Shown: positions 1 through 8,595, numbered from the stretch's first letter. The stretch: DNA of 64,000 nt from JBKEDC01 sp047975205 (GCA_047975205.1 JBKEDC010000019.1:124001-188000), one strand, 5' to 3'. Program-made: numbers and translations. The notes: generated by a model from the letters alone, not told the origin.

Positions 1-2
1 CT

Positions 3-143
3 CCTTTGTTGGCTCTTGATGTTTGGGAACATGCCTATTACTTGAAATACCAAAACAAACGTATCAATTACATAGACGCTTTTTGGAGTATCGTAAATTG
101 GAACGTGGTAGAAAAAAGACTGATGGAAAGCGTTAAACGATAA
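3..143 (+). CDS. Superoxide dismutase (Fe/Mn), C-terminal end only
   Basis: The window opens inside this gene; only the last 46 codons are present. The visible residues include LALDVWEHAYYLKYQNK, the C-terminal signature of Fe/Mn superoxide dismutases in which the Asp and His of DVWEHAYY are metal ligands. The enzyme converts superoxide to oxygen and peroxide in the cytoplasm. The reading frame runs without interruption to TAA. Whether it uses iron or manganese cannot be told from this end, so no symbol is given. Identification as a SOD is secure. Confidence 0.92.
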   Translation, partial: PLLALDVWEHAYYLKYQNKRINYIDAFWSIVNWNVVEKRLMESVKR

Positions 144-179
144 ATGCCGATACAGTAGTGCAAACAACTATTTGAACGA

Positions 180-204
180 AACATGGGGAATAAAGCCCCG
201 TGTT
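180..204 (+). terminator. Weak hairpin after the SOD gene
   Basis: A 9-bp stem with one G:U pair and a 7-base loop lies 37 bases after the SOD stop. There is no real T-run behind it, so it may be a terminator or only a 3' mRNA end structure. Confidence 0.4.
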
Positions 205-278
205 TCTGCTATAACCTTATCAGATATCCGGTGTTATGTAAGTTTAGAATGAGAGTGAAGATATTCTAAGCAAAATCT

Positions 279-827
279 TTAAGCAAGTTTTGAGTATATT
301 ATTAAAATCTTTAGCTCGAACAAAATTTTGTTTTTAGTTTGATAATTATTCACGATTATTTGCTCATGTTTATTTCGAGGGGCTTGCTCTTTTTGCAGCA
401 TTTCTTTTGCTTTCTTTCTGATGGTAGCTGCCCCCTCCACTTGAGATGAGGCAATAGCCTCTTCCATTAAAGATCGAATCAGATATCATTCTTTATTTGC
501 ATTACCCTCTATTTGTTTACCTGATAATGATCCGCCAACGTTTAAATCGAAAGTATGTAAATATTCTTGAATGATATTTGTAAATACATAGTGAAAAGAA
601 TACTTGCCAAACTTCACGGATTTATAGTTTACTTTCCGTCTAATTTTAACCGCAGCCCAAAGCTCTTTGGGTGTACATGACAAATCATTTGCCTGGTATT
701 TTACCTTGTCCCAATAAGAATATTTTTCATTGATTTCCCCTATTTTCTCATTACATTCATTACTTAAAATAATGGTGAGAGCCTTATTCAACTCTTTTTT
801 ACTTATTTGAGGCGTTTTCTCTATCAT
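279..827 (-). pseudogene. Fic-family protein, broken N-terminal remnant
   Basis: Two minus-strand segments in the same frame (827 to 486 and 485 to 279) together read as the N-terminal part of a Fic/DOC-family AMP-transferase of the Bacteroidota type. The first half has the YSYWDKVKY, ELWAAVK and FDLNVGG stretches. After an in-frame TGA at 486-488 the same frame continues with EEAIASSQVEGAATIRKKA, the inhibitory-helix-like motif (S-x-x-E-G) of self-inhibited Fic proteins. Similarity then ends and the frame closes after about 20 unrelated residues. The catalytic Fic core (HPFxxGNGR) is absent. Intact relatives are roughly 370-380 residues from memory, so less than half remains. It is inferred to be non-functional. 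Family assignment is good because the motif and order match. Confidence 0.8.
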
Positions 828-1019
828 AAGTATGTAATTATAGTTTTCAAATATAACTTTTTATTATTCGTTTGTTTTAAGTGATTTGAGATTTACATAT
901 TTATGTTAATAAAACAAAATTAAATATTTAGTGTTTTAAATCACTGTTCTTCTGATGCTTGATTAGTAGAGTTTATTAGTTAGAAGAAAGATAAGTAAGA
1001 TAGGTGTTTAGGCAAGAAA

Positions 1020-1040
1020 CTCCCTTGCATAATAAGGGAG
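1020..1040 (-). terminator. Hairpin behind the DUF3859 gene
   Basis: A perfect 7-bp stem with a 7-base loop sits about 27 bases beyond the stop codon of the minus-strand gene that ends at 1067. On the minus strand it is followed by a short T-rich stretch, so it is a plausible terminator for that gene. Confidence 0.5.
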
Positions 1041-1066
1041 CTTATATTTAAGGTAAAGGTCCCATG

Positions 1067-1462
1067 TTATATCTTTTTCGCCACGAGTTTAAGCGTTTTA
1101 TCGGCAACAACCTTACCGTCGAGTTCAGTTATTAGCCGCCAGTTTCCTAATTTATCGTGCAGCGGAGCCCACACGCAATCGCCTAAGAAAAATTCATAAT
1201 CGTTACTGTTCACATGTAAGTTTCCGGTTAAATCGCCAATAGGATTGCCATGCTCATCGTTGCATGGTGGGTGAGTAATGCGAAAATCAATGCGCATACC
1301 TTTGGCTTGTTTGATGCGTAGCACATAGCCGAACTCTGTTCCTAGCTCTGCCTCTACAGTATTACTAATGTTAATTACCTTAGGCAGGAGTTTACTTCCT
1401 CTGTCCCAATACGTATATTCACCATAACTGTATAGTTCGATTTGTGCTTTCTTTTTCGCCAT
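1067..1462 (-). CDS. DUF3859 domain-containing protein
   Basis: A 131-residue cytoplasmic protein without signal peptide or membrane segment. The order of conserved pieces (SYGEYTYWDRGSKLLPK near the N-terminus, EFGYVLRIKQAKG in the middle, FFLGDCVWAPLHDKLGNW and a closing ELDGKVVADK) fits the DUF3859 family, a small all-beta family with no established function. The length equals that of usual members, so the gene appears intact. It stands alone between the Fic remnant and the trp leader, transcribed away from trp. The ATG start at 1462 is the first in frame. Only the family name can be supported; the role is unknown. Confidence 0.75.
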   Translation of the reverse strand: MAKKKAQIELYSYGEYTYWDRGSKLLPKVINISNTVEAELGTEFGYVLRIKQAKGMRIDFRITHPPCNDEHGNPIGDLTGNLHVNSNDYEFFLGDCVWAPLHDKLGNWRLITELDGKVVADKTLKLVAKKI

Positions 1463-1560
1463 GTCTTCTTATTGTGTTTTTGCAAATTTAAACTTTATTA
1501 TTTTGTGTTTGTCAGAAAAAACTGTTCCTTTACGCAAGTAAATAACAGAAACGTATAATT

Positions 1561-1618
1561 ACAATATGGCTTCCGTGGTGGGGTCTCTTGAGCAATTGAG
1601 GGTTAACAGCCATGTTGT
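1561..1618 (+). other. Possible 5' leader hairpin upstream of the trp leader peptide
   Basis: Bases 1561-1571 pair with 1608-1618 as an 11-bp stem with one G:U pair. The enclosed segment contains a smaller CTC/GAG pairing. It ends 14 bases before the leader-peptide start and may be part of the trp leader RNA if transcription begins upstream of it. No convincing promoter was located, so its membership in the transcript is an inference. Confidence 0.3.
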
Positions 1619-1632
1619 TTTTAAGATATATA

Positions 1633-1701
1633 ATGAATTTAGTATTAACAAATAATTGGTGGTGGCGCTTTACTTATTCACATAACCGTGGAAAAGCGTA
1701 A
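1633..1701 (+). CDS. trpL: Trp operon leader peptide
   Basis: A 22-codon reading frame starts with ATG at 1633 and ends with TAA at 1701. Codons 9-11 (1657-1665) are three consecutive TGG, giving the motif TNNWWWRF. Tryptophan is normally rare, so three in a row directly upstream of trpE is the hallmark of a leader peptide that senses charged tRNA-Trp. The codons just after the Trp run (CGCTTT, 1666-1671) can pair with AAAGCG at 1693-1698 at the end of the frame. A stalled ribosome would therefore disrupt the first hairpin. An intrinsic terminator follows 31 bases later and trpE begins at 1819. Function is inferred from position, codon content and the terminator. Confidence 0.88.
   Translation: MNLVLTNNWWWRFTYSHNRGKA
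1666..1698 (+). promoter_or_regulatory. Leader hairpin 1:2 overlapping the trp leader peptide
   Basis: CGCTTT right after the Trp codons pairs with AAAGCG near the leader stop codon. The second arm, extended to AAAAGCG at 1692-1698, could instead pair with CGCTTTT in the 3' arm of the terminator (1757-1763), with extra ACC:GGT pairing outside a small internal loop. A ribosome stalled on the Trp codons would free the second arm, which then could block terminator formation. The alternative pairings are visible in the sequence; their use is inferred. Confidence 0.55.
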
Positions 1702-1732
1702 CCTCATTATTCATACTTAAACAGAATAACAG

Positions 1733-1765
1733 AAGCGACTTACTGGCACGGTAAGTCGCTTTTTT
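1733..1765 (+). terminator. Trp attenuator terminator
   Basis: A perfect 11-bp stem (1733-1743 with 1751-1761) with a 7-base loop is followed by a run of T. It lies between the leader peptide and trpE, 54 bases before the trpE start, with no complete gene in front of it apart from the leader frame. That position marks it as an attenuator rather than an operon-end terminator. Confidence 0.85.
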
Positions 1766-1818
1766 GTTTCATAACAATAGCAAAAACATAAGATAGAATA
1801 TCATAAAAGGTTTAACCC

Positions 1819-3216
1819 ATGAAGATACAAGTTAACAGCAAAAAGATTTTAGCCGATACGCTTACTCCTGTCAGTGTATATCTGAAGTTTAGGGAATTAT
1901 TCCCTCAATCTATTTTACTTGAGAGTTCTGATTATCATAGCAATGAAAATGCTTGTTCATTTATTTGCCTCACCCCGATAGCCGGATTCATTGCTGATGA
2001 AGGTGTAATAAAAACTAATTATGGTGGAAAATCATTACCTGATATTCCGATAGCAAACCATAAGCAAATGGCTGAGGAGTTGAATAACTTTTATAAAAGC
2101 TTCGAGCTTTCAGGGCAATTTGCAAAACTTCCGGCTAACGGCATATTCGGCTATTTGAGTTTTGATGCCATTAAATATTTTGAAAAAGTAGAAGTGCAAG
2201 CCGAACGAAAAGAGGAATATGCCATTCCTGAAGTGAGATATCACTTTTATAAATATATATTAACCATTGATCATCATAAAGATACTATTACTATTATTGA
2301 AAATTTACCCGAAGGGGAATCCTCCGAATTAAACCGTATGGAGAACTTGCTGAGAAATCTTTCATTCAGCGATTCTAAGTTTAAAATTGTGGGTAAAGAG
2401 CAATCTAATATCAATGATGAGTGCTATAAAGAAATGGTGATGAAAGGTAAAGAACATTGTCAACGAGGTGATGTGTTTCAGATTGTACTTTCTCGCCAGT
2501 TTTCGCAAGGGTTTGACGGTGATGACTTCATGCTCTATCGTACATTGCGTTCGGTGAATCCGTCTCCTTATCTGTTTTATTTCGATTATGGTGATTACCG
2601 TATATTCGGCTCTAGTCCGGAAGCAGAATTGCGCATAAAAGACCGGAAAGCCATTATCAATCCGATTGCCGGAACATTTCGAAGAACCGGAAATGATGAA
2701 CAAGATGCTATGTTGGCTCAAAAACTCTGCAAAGATCCTAAAGAAAATGCTGAACATGTGATGCTGGTAGATTTAGCCCGTAATGATTTAAGTAGAAATG
2801 CACATAACGTGACTGTCGATAGCTTCCGTGAAGTGCAATACTTCTCGCATGTAATCCATTTGGTCTCCGAGGTGTCCGGAAAATTATCCGATGATGCTAA
2901 CCTGATTTCAGTGCTAGGCAATTCTTTCCCGGCAGGCACACTTTCCGGAGCTCCGAAGCATAAGGCCATGCAGCTCATTGATAAGTATGAGAATCAGCGG
3001 CGGAGCTATTATGGCGGAACTATCGGGTTTATCGGGTTTGATAACAGTTTAAACCACGCTATCATGATTCGTTCATTTTTGAGCAAAGGAAATAAGCTAT
3101 TTTATCAGGCGGGTGCCGGTATTGTAGCAAATTCAGTAGAAGAAAATGAATTGCAAGAAGTAAATAATAAATTGGCAGCTTTGAAACGGGCTATAGAATT
3201 AGCAGAACAATTATAA
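1819..3216 (+). CDS. trpE: Anthranilate synthase component I
   Basis: This 465-residue enzyme makes anthranilate from chorismate with ammonia supplied by TrpG, the first committed step to tryptophan. Near the N-terminus ILLESS (about residues 32-37) matches the LLES element of the tryptophan feedback site. SPYLFYFDYG matches the second feedback-site segment. The chorismate-binding core follows with NPIAGTFRR, HVMLVDLARND, PAGTLSGAPKHKAM and YYGGTIGFIG, all in the expected order. Length is near the lower end for TrpE. It is the first structural gene after the leader/attenuator, so it is probably controlled both by attenuation and by end-product inhibition. The ATG at 1819 is well placed. Confusion with PabB or MenF is unlikely given LLES and the trp context. 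Confidence 0.97.
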   Translation: MKIQVNSKKILADTLTPVSVYLKFRELFPQSILLESSDYHSNENACSFICLTPIAGFIADEGVIKTNYGGKSLPDIPIANHKQMAEELNNFYKSFELSGQFAKLPANGIFGYLSFDAIKYFEKVEVQAERKEEYAIPEVRYHFYKYILTIDHHKDTITIIENLPEGESSELNRMENLLRNLSFSDSKFKIVGKEQSNINDECYKEMVMKGKEHCQRGDVFQIVLSRQFSQGFDGDDFMLYRTLRSVNPSPYLFYFDYGDYRIFGSSPEAELRIKDRKAIINPIAGTFRRTGNDEQDAMLAQKLCKDPKENAEHVMLVDLARNDLSRNAHNVTVDSFREVQYFSHVIHLVSEVSGKLSDDANLISVLGNSFPAGTLSGAPKHKAMQLIDKYENQRRSYYGGTIGFIGFDNSLNHAIMIRSFLSKGNKLFYQAGAGIVANSVEENELQEVNNKLAALKRAIELAEQL

Positions 3217-3312
3217 CTTTACGCTTAAAGTGCTATTTATCCATTTTAATTCATAAATAGTTTATAAGCTTGAAGCTAATTGTTTCTAACTTACAATATA
3301 AATGACAGACAG

Positions 3313-3882
3313 ATGAAAATTATAATTATCGATAACTACGATTCGTTTACTTACAATTTGGTGCATGCGGTAAATAAAATTACAGGCGAAAAAATAGATG
3401 TGGTGCGTAATGATGAGCTTGAACTCGCCGATTTAAAAGATTATGATAAGATAATTCTTTCTCCCGGTCCCGGAGTACCCTCAGAAGCAGGTTTGCTCAT
3501 GGATATTATTGCTGAATATGCCGATAAAAAAAGTATCTTGGGCGTATGCTTAGGACATCAGGCAATTGGAGAATATTTCGGGGCAAAGCTAGTTAACATG
3601 GGAAGTGTGTTGCATGGTATAGCATCGAGAGCCTCGTTAGTTTCTCCTGATGATAAACTATTTAAAAATTTGGGGAAAGAGTTTGAAATTGGCCATTATC
3701 ACTCATGGTTAGTTTCTTCGGAAAATATGCCCGATTGCTTAGAAGTGACAAGTCTAGATGAAAAGAATCAAATTATGTCGATAAAGCATAAATCTTACGA
3801 CGTGAGAGGTGTGCAATTTCACCCGGAATCGGTTTTGACACCCATGGGGGAACAAATGATAGCTAATTGGGTGAACAGCTAA
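3313..3882 (+). CDS. trpG: Anthranilate synthase glutamine amidotransferase
   Basis: Class I glutamine amidotransferase of 189 residues that releases ammonia from glutamine for TrpE. The start was placed at the ATG at 3313 because MKIIIIDNYDSFTYNL is the usual N-terminus; an upstream in-frame start would add eleven residues with no family match. The nucleophile Cys lies in GVCLGHQAIGEYFG, the catalytic His and Glu in FHPESVLTPMG, and a GHYHSWLV stretch fits the family. It follows trpE by about 96 bases and precedes trpD by 33. The protein is a separate subunit, not fused to TrpD. In some bacteria the same protein also serves PabB; this cannot be judged here. Confidence 0.95.
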   Translation: MKIIIIDNYDSFTYNLVHAVNKITGEKIDVVRNDELELADLKDYDKIILSPGPGVPSEAGLLMDIIAEYADKKSILGVCLGHQAIGEYFGAKLVNMGSVLHGIASRASLVSPDDKLFKNLGKEFEIGHYHSWLVSSENMPDCLEVTSLDEKNQIMSIKHKSYDVRGVQFHPESVLTPMGEQMIANWVNS

Positions 3883-3915
3883 ATTTACCATTTTCAGAAC
3901 AGTAAGATATCTATC

Positions 3916-4905
3916 ATGAAAGAAACATTAGAAATACTATTTGCCGGCATTGAGCTTACTGAGCAGCAAGCTTACGATAGTTTTATGCGAATTACCAGTG
4001 GGGATTTATCGGATGTTGAGATATCCGCTTTCCTTACAGCCTATAATATGCGCCCCGTTACTGTAGATGAGTTCCGAGGATTTCGAAAAGCTTTGTTGGA
4101 ACGATGTATTCCGATTAATTTCTCTGATTTCGACACCATTGATGTGGTGGGAACGGGTGGAGATGGCAAGAACACATTCAATATATCAACGGCGAGTTGC
4201 TTTGTGATTGCCGGAGCCGGATATCAAGTGGCGAAACATGGCAATTACGGACTGTCGTCGGTGAGCGGAGCATCAAATATGTTTGAGTATTTCGGATATA
4301 AGTTTACCAATGATGCTGATGCTTTGCGTCGCGACCTAGAAAAAAACGGTATTTGCTTTTTGCATGCTCCGCTCTTTCACCCTGCCATGAAACATGTGGC
4401 AAACGTTCGAAAATCGCTTCGGGTACGCACTCTTTTCAATTATATGGGTCCGGTCATTAACCCATCAGCCCCCAAACGACAGCTTATCGGCTGCAATAGT
4501 TATGCTATCATGCGTTTATATAATCGTTTACTCCGTCATGAGGAAGGTCGATTTGTTACAGTACACGCTGTTGATGGTTATGATGAAGTTTCTTTAACCT
4601 GCGATACCATTGCAGGAACTGATTGCCGTTTAGAAGTTCTTCAAACTAAAGAATTTGGTTTTAAATCGCTCAAAAAAGAGGAATTAGCAGGAGGAAAATC
4701 GATTGACGATGCTGCAAAAATCTTCTTGAGCATCATGAAAAACGAATGTACCGAAGCACAGCGCCATGTAGTGATTGCCAATGCTGCTTTGGGCGTTCAA
4801 TGTTTTAAGCCGGAACAATCATTGATAGACTGTGTGGCAGAAGCTCGCCAATCTTTAGAAAATGGAAGTACATATCGGGTGTTTAAACAATTACTGAACA
4901 ATTAA
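3916..4905 (+). CDS. trpD: Anthranilate phosphoribosyltransferase
   Basis: 329 residues; transfers phosphoribose from PRPP to anthranilate. The PRPP-binding glycine-rich loop VVGTGGDGKNTFNIST is present at about residues 77-92, followed by KHGNYGLSSVSGASNMFEYFG, the conserved loop that closes over the substrates. FHPAMKHVANVRKSL and FNYMGPVINP complete the family pattern. There is no N-terminal amidotransferase fusion. The length is typical. The gene is nine bases ahead of trpC, which suggests translational coupling within the trp operon. Confidence 0.96.
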   Translation: MKETLEILFAGIELTEQQAYDSFMRITSGDLSDVEISAFLTAYNMRPVTVDEFRGFRKALLERCIPINFSDFDTIDVVGTGGDGKNTFNISTASCFVIAGAGYQVAKHGNYGLSSVSGASNMFEYFGYKFTNDADALRRDLEKNGICFLHAPLFHPAMKHVANVRKSLRVRTLFNYMGPVINPSAPKRQLIGCNSYAIMRLYNRLLRHEEGRFVTVHAVDGYDEVSLTCDTIAGTDCRLEVLQTKEFGFKSLKKEELAGGKSIDDAAKIFLSIMKNECTEAQRHVVIANAALGVQCFKPEQSLIDCVAEARQSLENGSTYRVFKQLLNN

Positions 4906-4913
4906 AAAAGAAC

Positions 4914-5696
4914 ATGAGTATTCTAAAACAAATAACTGACAACAAACAAAAGGAAATAGTTGCTGCCAAAGCATTAATCAGCATATCCGATTTGCAGCAA
5001 TCGCCTTTTTTCAACAGAACGTGCCATTCTCTAAAAGCAGCTCTGTTGAAAAAAGGAGCAAGCGGTATTATTGCTGAGTTTAAAGCGGCTTCACCATCAA
5101 AAGGGTTGATAAACGATGTGGCGGAGCCCTCAGAGGTAGTGGCAGGCTATGTTTCAGCAGGTGCAAGTGGTATTTCGGTGCTCACCGATGAAAAATTCTT
5201 CGGTGGAACGATTGAAAACTTGGCAAAAGCTCGGTTTGCTGCTCCCACCACCCCTATCTTACGTAAAGACTTCATGCTCGATGAATATCAGATTTATGAA
5301 GCTAAGGCACATGGTGCCGATGTTATTCTGCTCATTGCTGAATGCTTGACCAAAGAAGAAATAGCAACACTTTCAGCCAAAGCGCATGAATTGGGTTTGG
5401 AGGTGCTGTTAGAATTACATCATAACGATGGAGTGGATAAGATAAGCACTCATGTTGACATTGTGGGTATTAATAATCGCGATTTGAAAACTTTTGATGT
5501 TGACATCGAAGCTTCTATAAATTTGGCAGAGTGCTTACCTAAAGATATGCTTTGTATTTCCGAGAGTGGCATTGCAGATATTAATACTGTGAAACGCCTC
5601 AGGACAAACGGTTTTAGGGGATTTCTTATGGGGGAAAGTTTTATGAAGGAAGAAAATCCCGGTGAAGCATGTCGAAAATTTATAGCTGAACTATAA
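4914..5696 (+). CDS. trpC: Indole-3-glycerol phosphate synthase
   Basis: 260 residues forming a TIM barrel that closes the ring of carboxyphenylamino-deoxyribulose phosphate to indole glycerol phosphate. The catalytic Lys region IIAEFKAASPSKG lies near residue 50-65. LRKDFMLDEYQIYEAKAHGADVILLI, GINNRDLKTFDVD and ISESGI follow at the proper places. TrpC and TrpF are separate polypeptides here, unlike the fused enzyme of enteric bacteria. The ATG at 4914 begins MSILKQITDNKQKEI, a normal start for this family. Confidence 0.96.
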   Translation: MSILKQITDNKQKEIVAAKALISISDLQQSPFFNRTCHSLKAALLKKGASGIIAEFKAASPSKGLINDVAEPSEVVAGYVSAGASGISVLTDEKFFGGTIENLAKARFAAPTTPILRKDFMLDEYQIYEAKAHGADVILLIAECLTKEEIATLSAKAHELGLEVLLELHHNDGVDKISTHVDIVGINNRDLKTFDVDIEASINLAECLPKDMLCISESGIADINTVKRLRTNGFRGFLMGESFMKEENPGEACRKFIAEL

Positions 5697-5777
5697 AAGA
5701 TGCATGAACTTTATAAATAGGGTATAACAGAGGTAGTATTAAAAGTAAAAACAGTATCATTAGAACCAAAAAAGCCA

Positions 5778-6416
5778 ATGTCAACACTAAAAATAAAGAT
5801 ATGCGGAATGCGAGAGCCCGAAAATATCCGAGCCATGTTTTCCATAAAGCCTGATTTTATGGGTTTCATTTTTTACCCGAAATCGAAAAGATATGTGGGC
5901 GATGTTCCCAACATGGAAGCCTTTAACTCTGTATCGAAATCGGTAAATAAAGTAGCTGTGTTTGTGAATGAAACACCCGAGCAAATGCGCATTACCTGTT
6001 CGTGCTATGAATTTGAATACGTTCAACTTCATGGCAATGAAACGGCATACACCTGCCAAAAGATGAAAGAATCGGGTTTGAAAGTTATAAAAGCTTTCTC
6101 GATAGATGAGGATTTCAATTTTGAAACCATCAAGGATTATGAATTATCGGCAGATTACTTTTTGTTTGATACTAAAACAGAGGGACATGGTGGATCGGGT
6201 AAGCAATTCAATTGGCAACTCCTCGATAAATATAAAGGAAATGTGCCGTTCTTCCTTAGCGGAGGGATTACGTTGAAAGATGCGGCAACTATAAAGCAAA
6301 TTGACCATCCGAAACTGTTCGGTATTGATGTAAACAGTAAATTTGAAATAGAACCCGGGGTGAAAGATAATCGCCTAGTGGCAATGCTTAAATATGCAAT
6401 GAACCAAGAAGGATAA
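5778..6416 (+). CDS. trpF: Phosphoribosylanthranilate isomerase
   Basis: 212 residues; catalyses the Amadori rearrangement before TrpC. The catalytic Cys is in KICGMREPENI near the N-terminus and the catalytic Asp in FLFDTKTEGHGGSGKQFNW. VQLHGNE and PFFLSGGI provide the phosphate-binding end of the barrel. The order in the pathway is F before C, while the gene order is C before F, which is common. An 81-base gap precedes it, and about 200 bases without a gene follow before trpB, the largest gap inside the operon. Confidence 0.95.
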   Translation: MSTLKIKICGMREPENIRAMFSIKPDFMGFIFYPKSKRYVGDVPNMEAFNSVSKSVNKVAVFVNETPEQMRITCSCYEFEYVQLHGNETAYTCQKMKESGLKVIKAFSIDEDFNFETIKDYELSADYFLFDTKTEGHGGSGKQFNWQLLDKYKGNVPFFLSGGITLKDAATIKQIDHPKLFGIDVNSKFEIEPGVKDNRLVAMLKYAMNQEG

Positions 6417-6618
6417 ATAATTTTCTCAAGAAAACGACGAACATACTCATGAACACTTGATAAATACGGCATACAAATAGCCTCTTATCGCTATAATGCC
6501 GAACGGAAACATAGTTTATTTGCCTGAAAGACTTAGAAGGCGAACAAACCATGGAAAACCTTTCCTATATTAATACGCAAACGTGAATAAAAAGTAGAAA
6601 TTGAAAAGTTAAAAAAAC

Positions 6619-7806
6619 ATGAAATACCAACCTAACAAGAAAGGTTATTACGGTAACTTTGGTGGAGCATTTATTCCTGAGATGATGCAACCCAATATAG
6701 AAGAATTACAACGAAAATATCTCGAAATAGCTAATTCCTATGATTTCCGCATGGATTTTATTCACCTACTGAAACATTATGTAGGCCGTCCATCACCCCT
6801 CTATTTAGCTAAACGGATGAGCGAGAAATACGGCAGTAACATCTATTTGAAGCGAGAAGATTTAAATCACACCGGTTCTCATAAAGTAAATAATACTATA
6901 GGGCAAATATTATTGGCAAAAGCCTTGGGAAAAACACGCATTATAGCTGAAACCGGAGCCGGACAACACGGTGTAGCCACTGCTACTGTTTGCGCATTGA
7001 TGAACATGCAATGTATTGTGTATATGGGTGCGCTCGATGTGCAACGACAAGCTCCGAATGTAAAAAAAATGCGTATGCTTGGTGCAGAAGTTCGTCCAGC
7101 AGAATCGGGCAATAAAACTTTAAAAGATGCCACCAATGAAGCTATGCGAGATTGGATTAACAATCCGGAAAATACGCATTATATTATTGGTTCGGTGGTG
7201 GGTCCACATCCTTATCCTGACATGGTAGCTCGTTTCCAATCTGTTATATCAGAAGAAATAAAATGGCAACTTGATGAACAAATGGGAAGAGAAAACCCAA
7301 CTCGGGTAATAGCTTGTGTTGGTGGGGGAAGTAATGCTGCCGGAAGTTTCTATCACTTCTTAGAGCAAGGAGGTGTGGAACTTATAGGTGTTGAGGCCGC
7401 TGGGTTGGGGGTAAATACCGAAGAAAGTGCTGCCACTTTAGCACTCGGAAAACCCGGAGTGCTGCATGCTTCTAAATCTTACCTTATGCAAACCGACGAT
7501 GGGCAAATTATTGAACCTTATTCTATTTCTGCCGGATTAGATTACCCGGGAATAGGTCCTTTGCACGCACATTTGAAAGAAACGGGTCGTGCTAAATACC
7601 TTTCGGCAACCGATCAAGAGGCTCTTGACGCCGCTTTAGAGCTAACACAAACCGAAGGAATCATTCCGGCTTTGGAATCGGCACATGCTTTGGCAGCCTT
7701 GAAAAAAATAACCATGAAGCCGAATGACATTAATATCATTACGCTTTCGGGAAGAGGCGATAAGGATATGGAAACTTACTTAGAACGCTTCGGCTACAAT
7801 GATTAA
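6619..7806 (+). CDS. trpB: Tryptophan synthase beta chain
   Basis: 395 residues; PLP enzyme that joins indole to serine. The PLP lysine is in LKREDLNHTGSHKVNNTIGQ (about residues 75-94). The phosphate-binding GGGSNAAG and the C-terminal IITLSGRGDKD are intact. The N-terminal GYYGNFGGAFIPEMMQ is typical of the classic TrpB1 form that partners with TrpA, rather than TrpB2. The ATG at 6619 starts 202 bases after trpF. No strong promoter or terminator was recognised in that gap, so it is probably still part of the operon. trpA follows after 18 bases. Confidence 0.97.
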   Translation: MKYQPNKKGYYGNFGGAFIPEMMQPNIEELQRKYLEIANSYDFRMDFIHLLKHYVGRPSPLYLAKRMSEKYGSNIYLKREDLNHTGSHKVNNTIGQILLAKALGKTRIIAETGAGQHGVATATVCALMNMQCIVYMGALDVQRQAPNVKKMRMLGAEVRPAESGNKTLKDATNEAMRDWINNPENTHYIIGSVVGPHPYPDMVARFQSVISEEIKWQLDEQMGRENPTRVIACVGGGSNAAGSFYHFLEQGGVELIGVEAAGLGVNTEESAATLALGKPGVLHASKSYLMQTDDGQIIEPYSISAGLDYPGIGPLHAHLKETGRAKYLSATDQEALDAALELTQTEGIIPALESAHALAALKKITMKPNDINIITLSGRGDKDMETYLERFGYND

Positions 7807-7824
7807 AAACAATTGTACAGTATC

Positions 7825-8595
7825 ATGAACAGATTAAACAAACTCTTCGAGACGAAAAAGAAAGATATTCTTTCCATATATTTTACAGCCGGCCATCCGA
7901 ACTTGAATGACACGGTTACTGTCATCGAATCGTTGGAAAAAAACGGTGTCGATTTCATAGAAATAGGTATGCCTTTCTCTGACCCTGTTGCCGATGGACA
8001 GGTTATCCAACAATCGAGCTTGAAAGCATTAACAAATGGTATGAGTGTTCGCTTGCTTTTTGAACAGCTGAAAGATATACGAGCTAAAATACAACTTCCT
8101 CTTATTTTAATGGGCTATATTAATCCGGTCATGCAATTCGGAATTGAAAACTTTTGCCATAAATGCCAAGAGGTGGGCATCGACGGTTTAATTTTACCTG
8201 ATTTGCCGCTTGATGAGTATGAGGATAACTACCAAGCCATCTTCGAGAAATATGGAATTAAAAATATTTTACTCATCACCCCTCAAACATCGGAAGAGCG
8301 TATTCGTCGGATTGATGCTGCCACCGATAGTTTTATTTATATGGTGTCGAGTTCAGCAACTACTGGAGCTAAGCAAAATGCTCATGATTTTGCAGTAGAT
8401 TATTTTGAGCGGGTGAAACAAATGAAGCTGAAAAATCCGCGTATTATCGGTTTTGGTATATCGAATAAAGAAACTTTTACCAACGCATGTAAATACGCAA
8501 GCGGAGCAATTATAGGCAGTGCTTTTGTACGCCATATTGGCGATAGTGGGGTAAGCTCAGAAAGTATTGCCAATTTTATAAAGGGAGTCCGTTAG
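7825..8595 (+). CDS. trpA: Tryptophan synthase alpha chain
   Basis: 256 residues; cleaves indole glycerol phosphate and passes indole to TrpB through the alpha-beta tunnel. The catalytic Glu is in FIEIGMPFSDP and the Asp follows in PVADGQVIQQSS. ILMGYINPVMQFG and GLILPDLPLDE are typical. The ATG at 7825 was chosen over an upstream TTG at 7813, since MNRLNKLFE fits the usual start and the TTG lies only seven bases after the trpB stop. It is the last gene of the operon: an intrinsic terminator overlaps its stop codon. Confidence 0.95.
   Translation: MNRLNKLFETKKKDILSIYFTAGHPNLNDTVTVIESLEKNGVDFIEIGMPFSDPVADGQVIQQSSLKALTNGMSVRLLFEQLKDIRAKIQLPLILMGYINPVMQFGIENFCHKCQEVGIDGLILPDLPLDEYEDNYQAIFEKYGIKNILLITPQTSEERIRRIDAATDSFIYMVSSSATTGAKQNAHDFAVDYFERVKQMKLKNPRIIGFGISNKETFTNACKYASGAIIGSAFVRHIGDSGVSSESIANFIKGVR

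Noticed and set aside
2362..2978. Minus-strand frames opposite trpE
   Set aside because: Shadows of a clearly coding gene; no family pattern.
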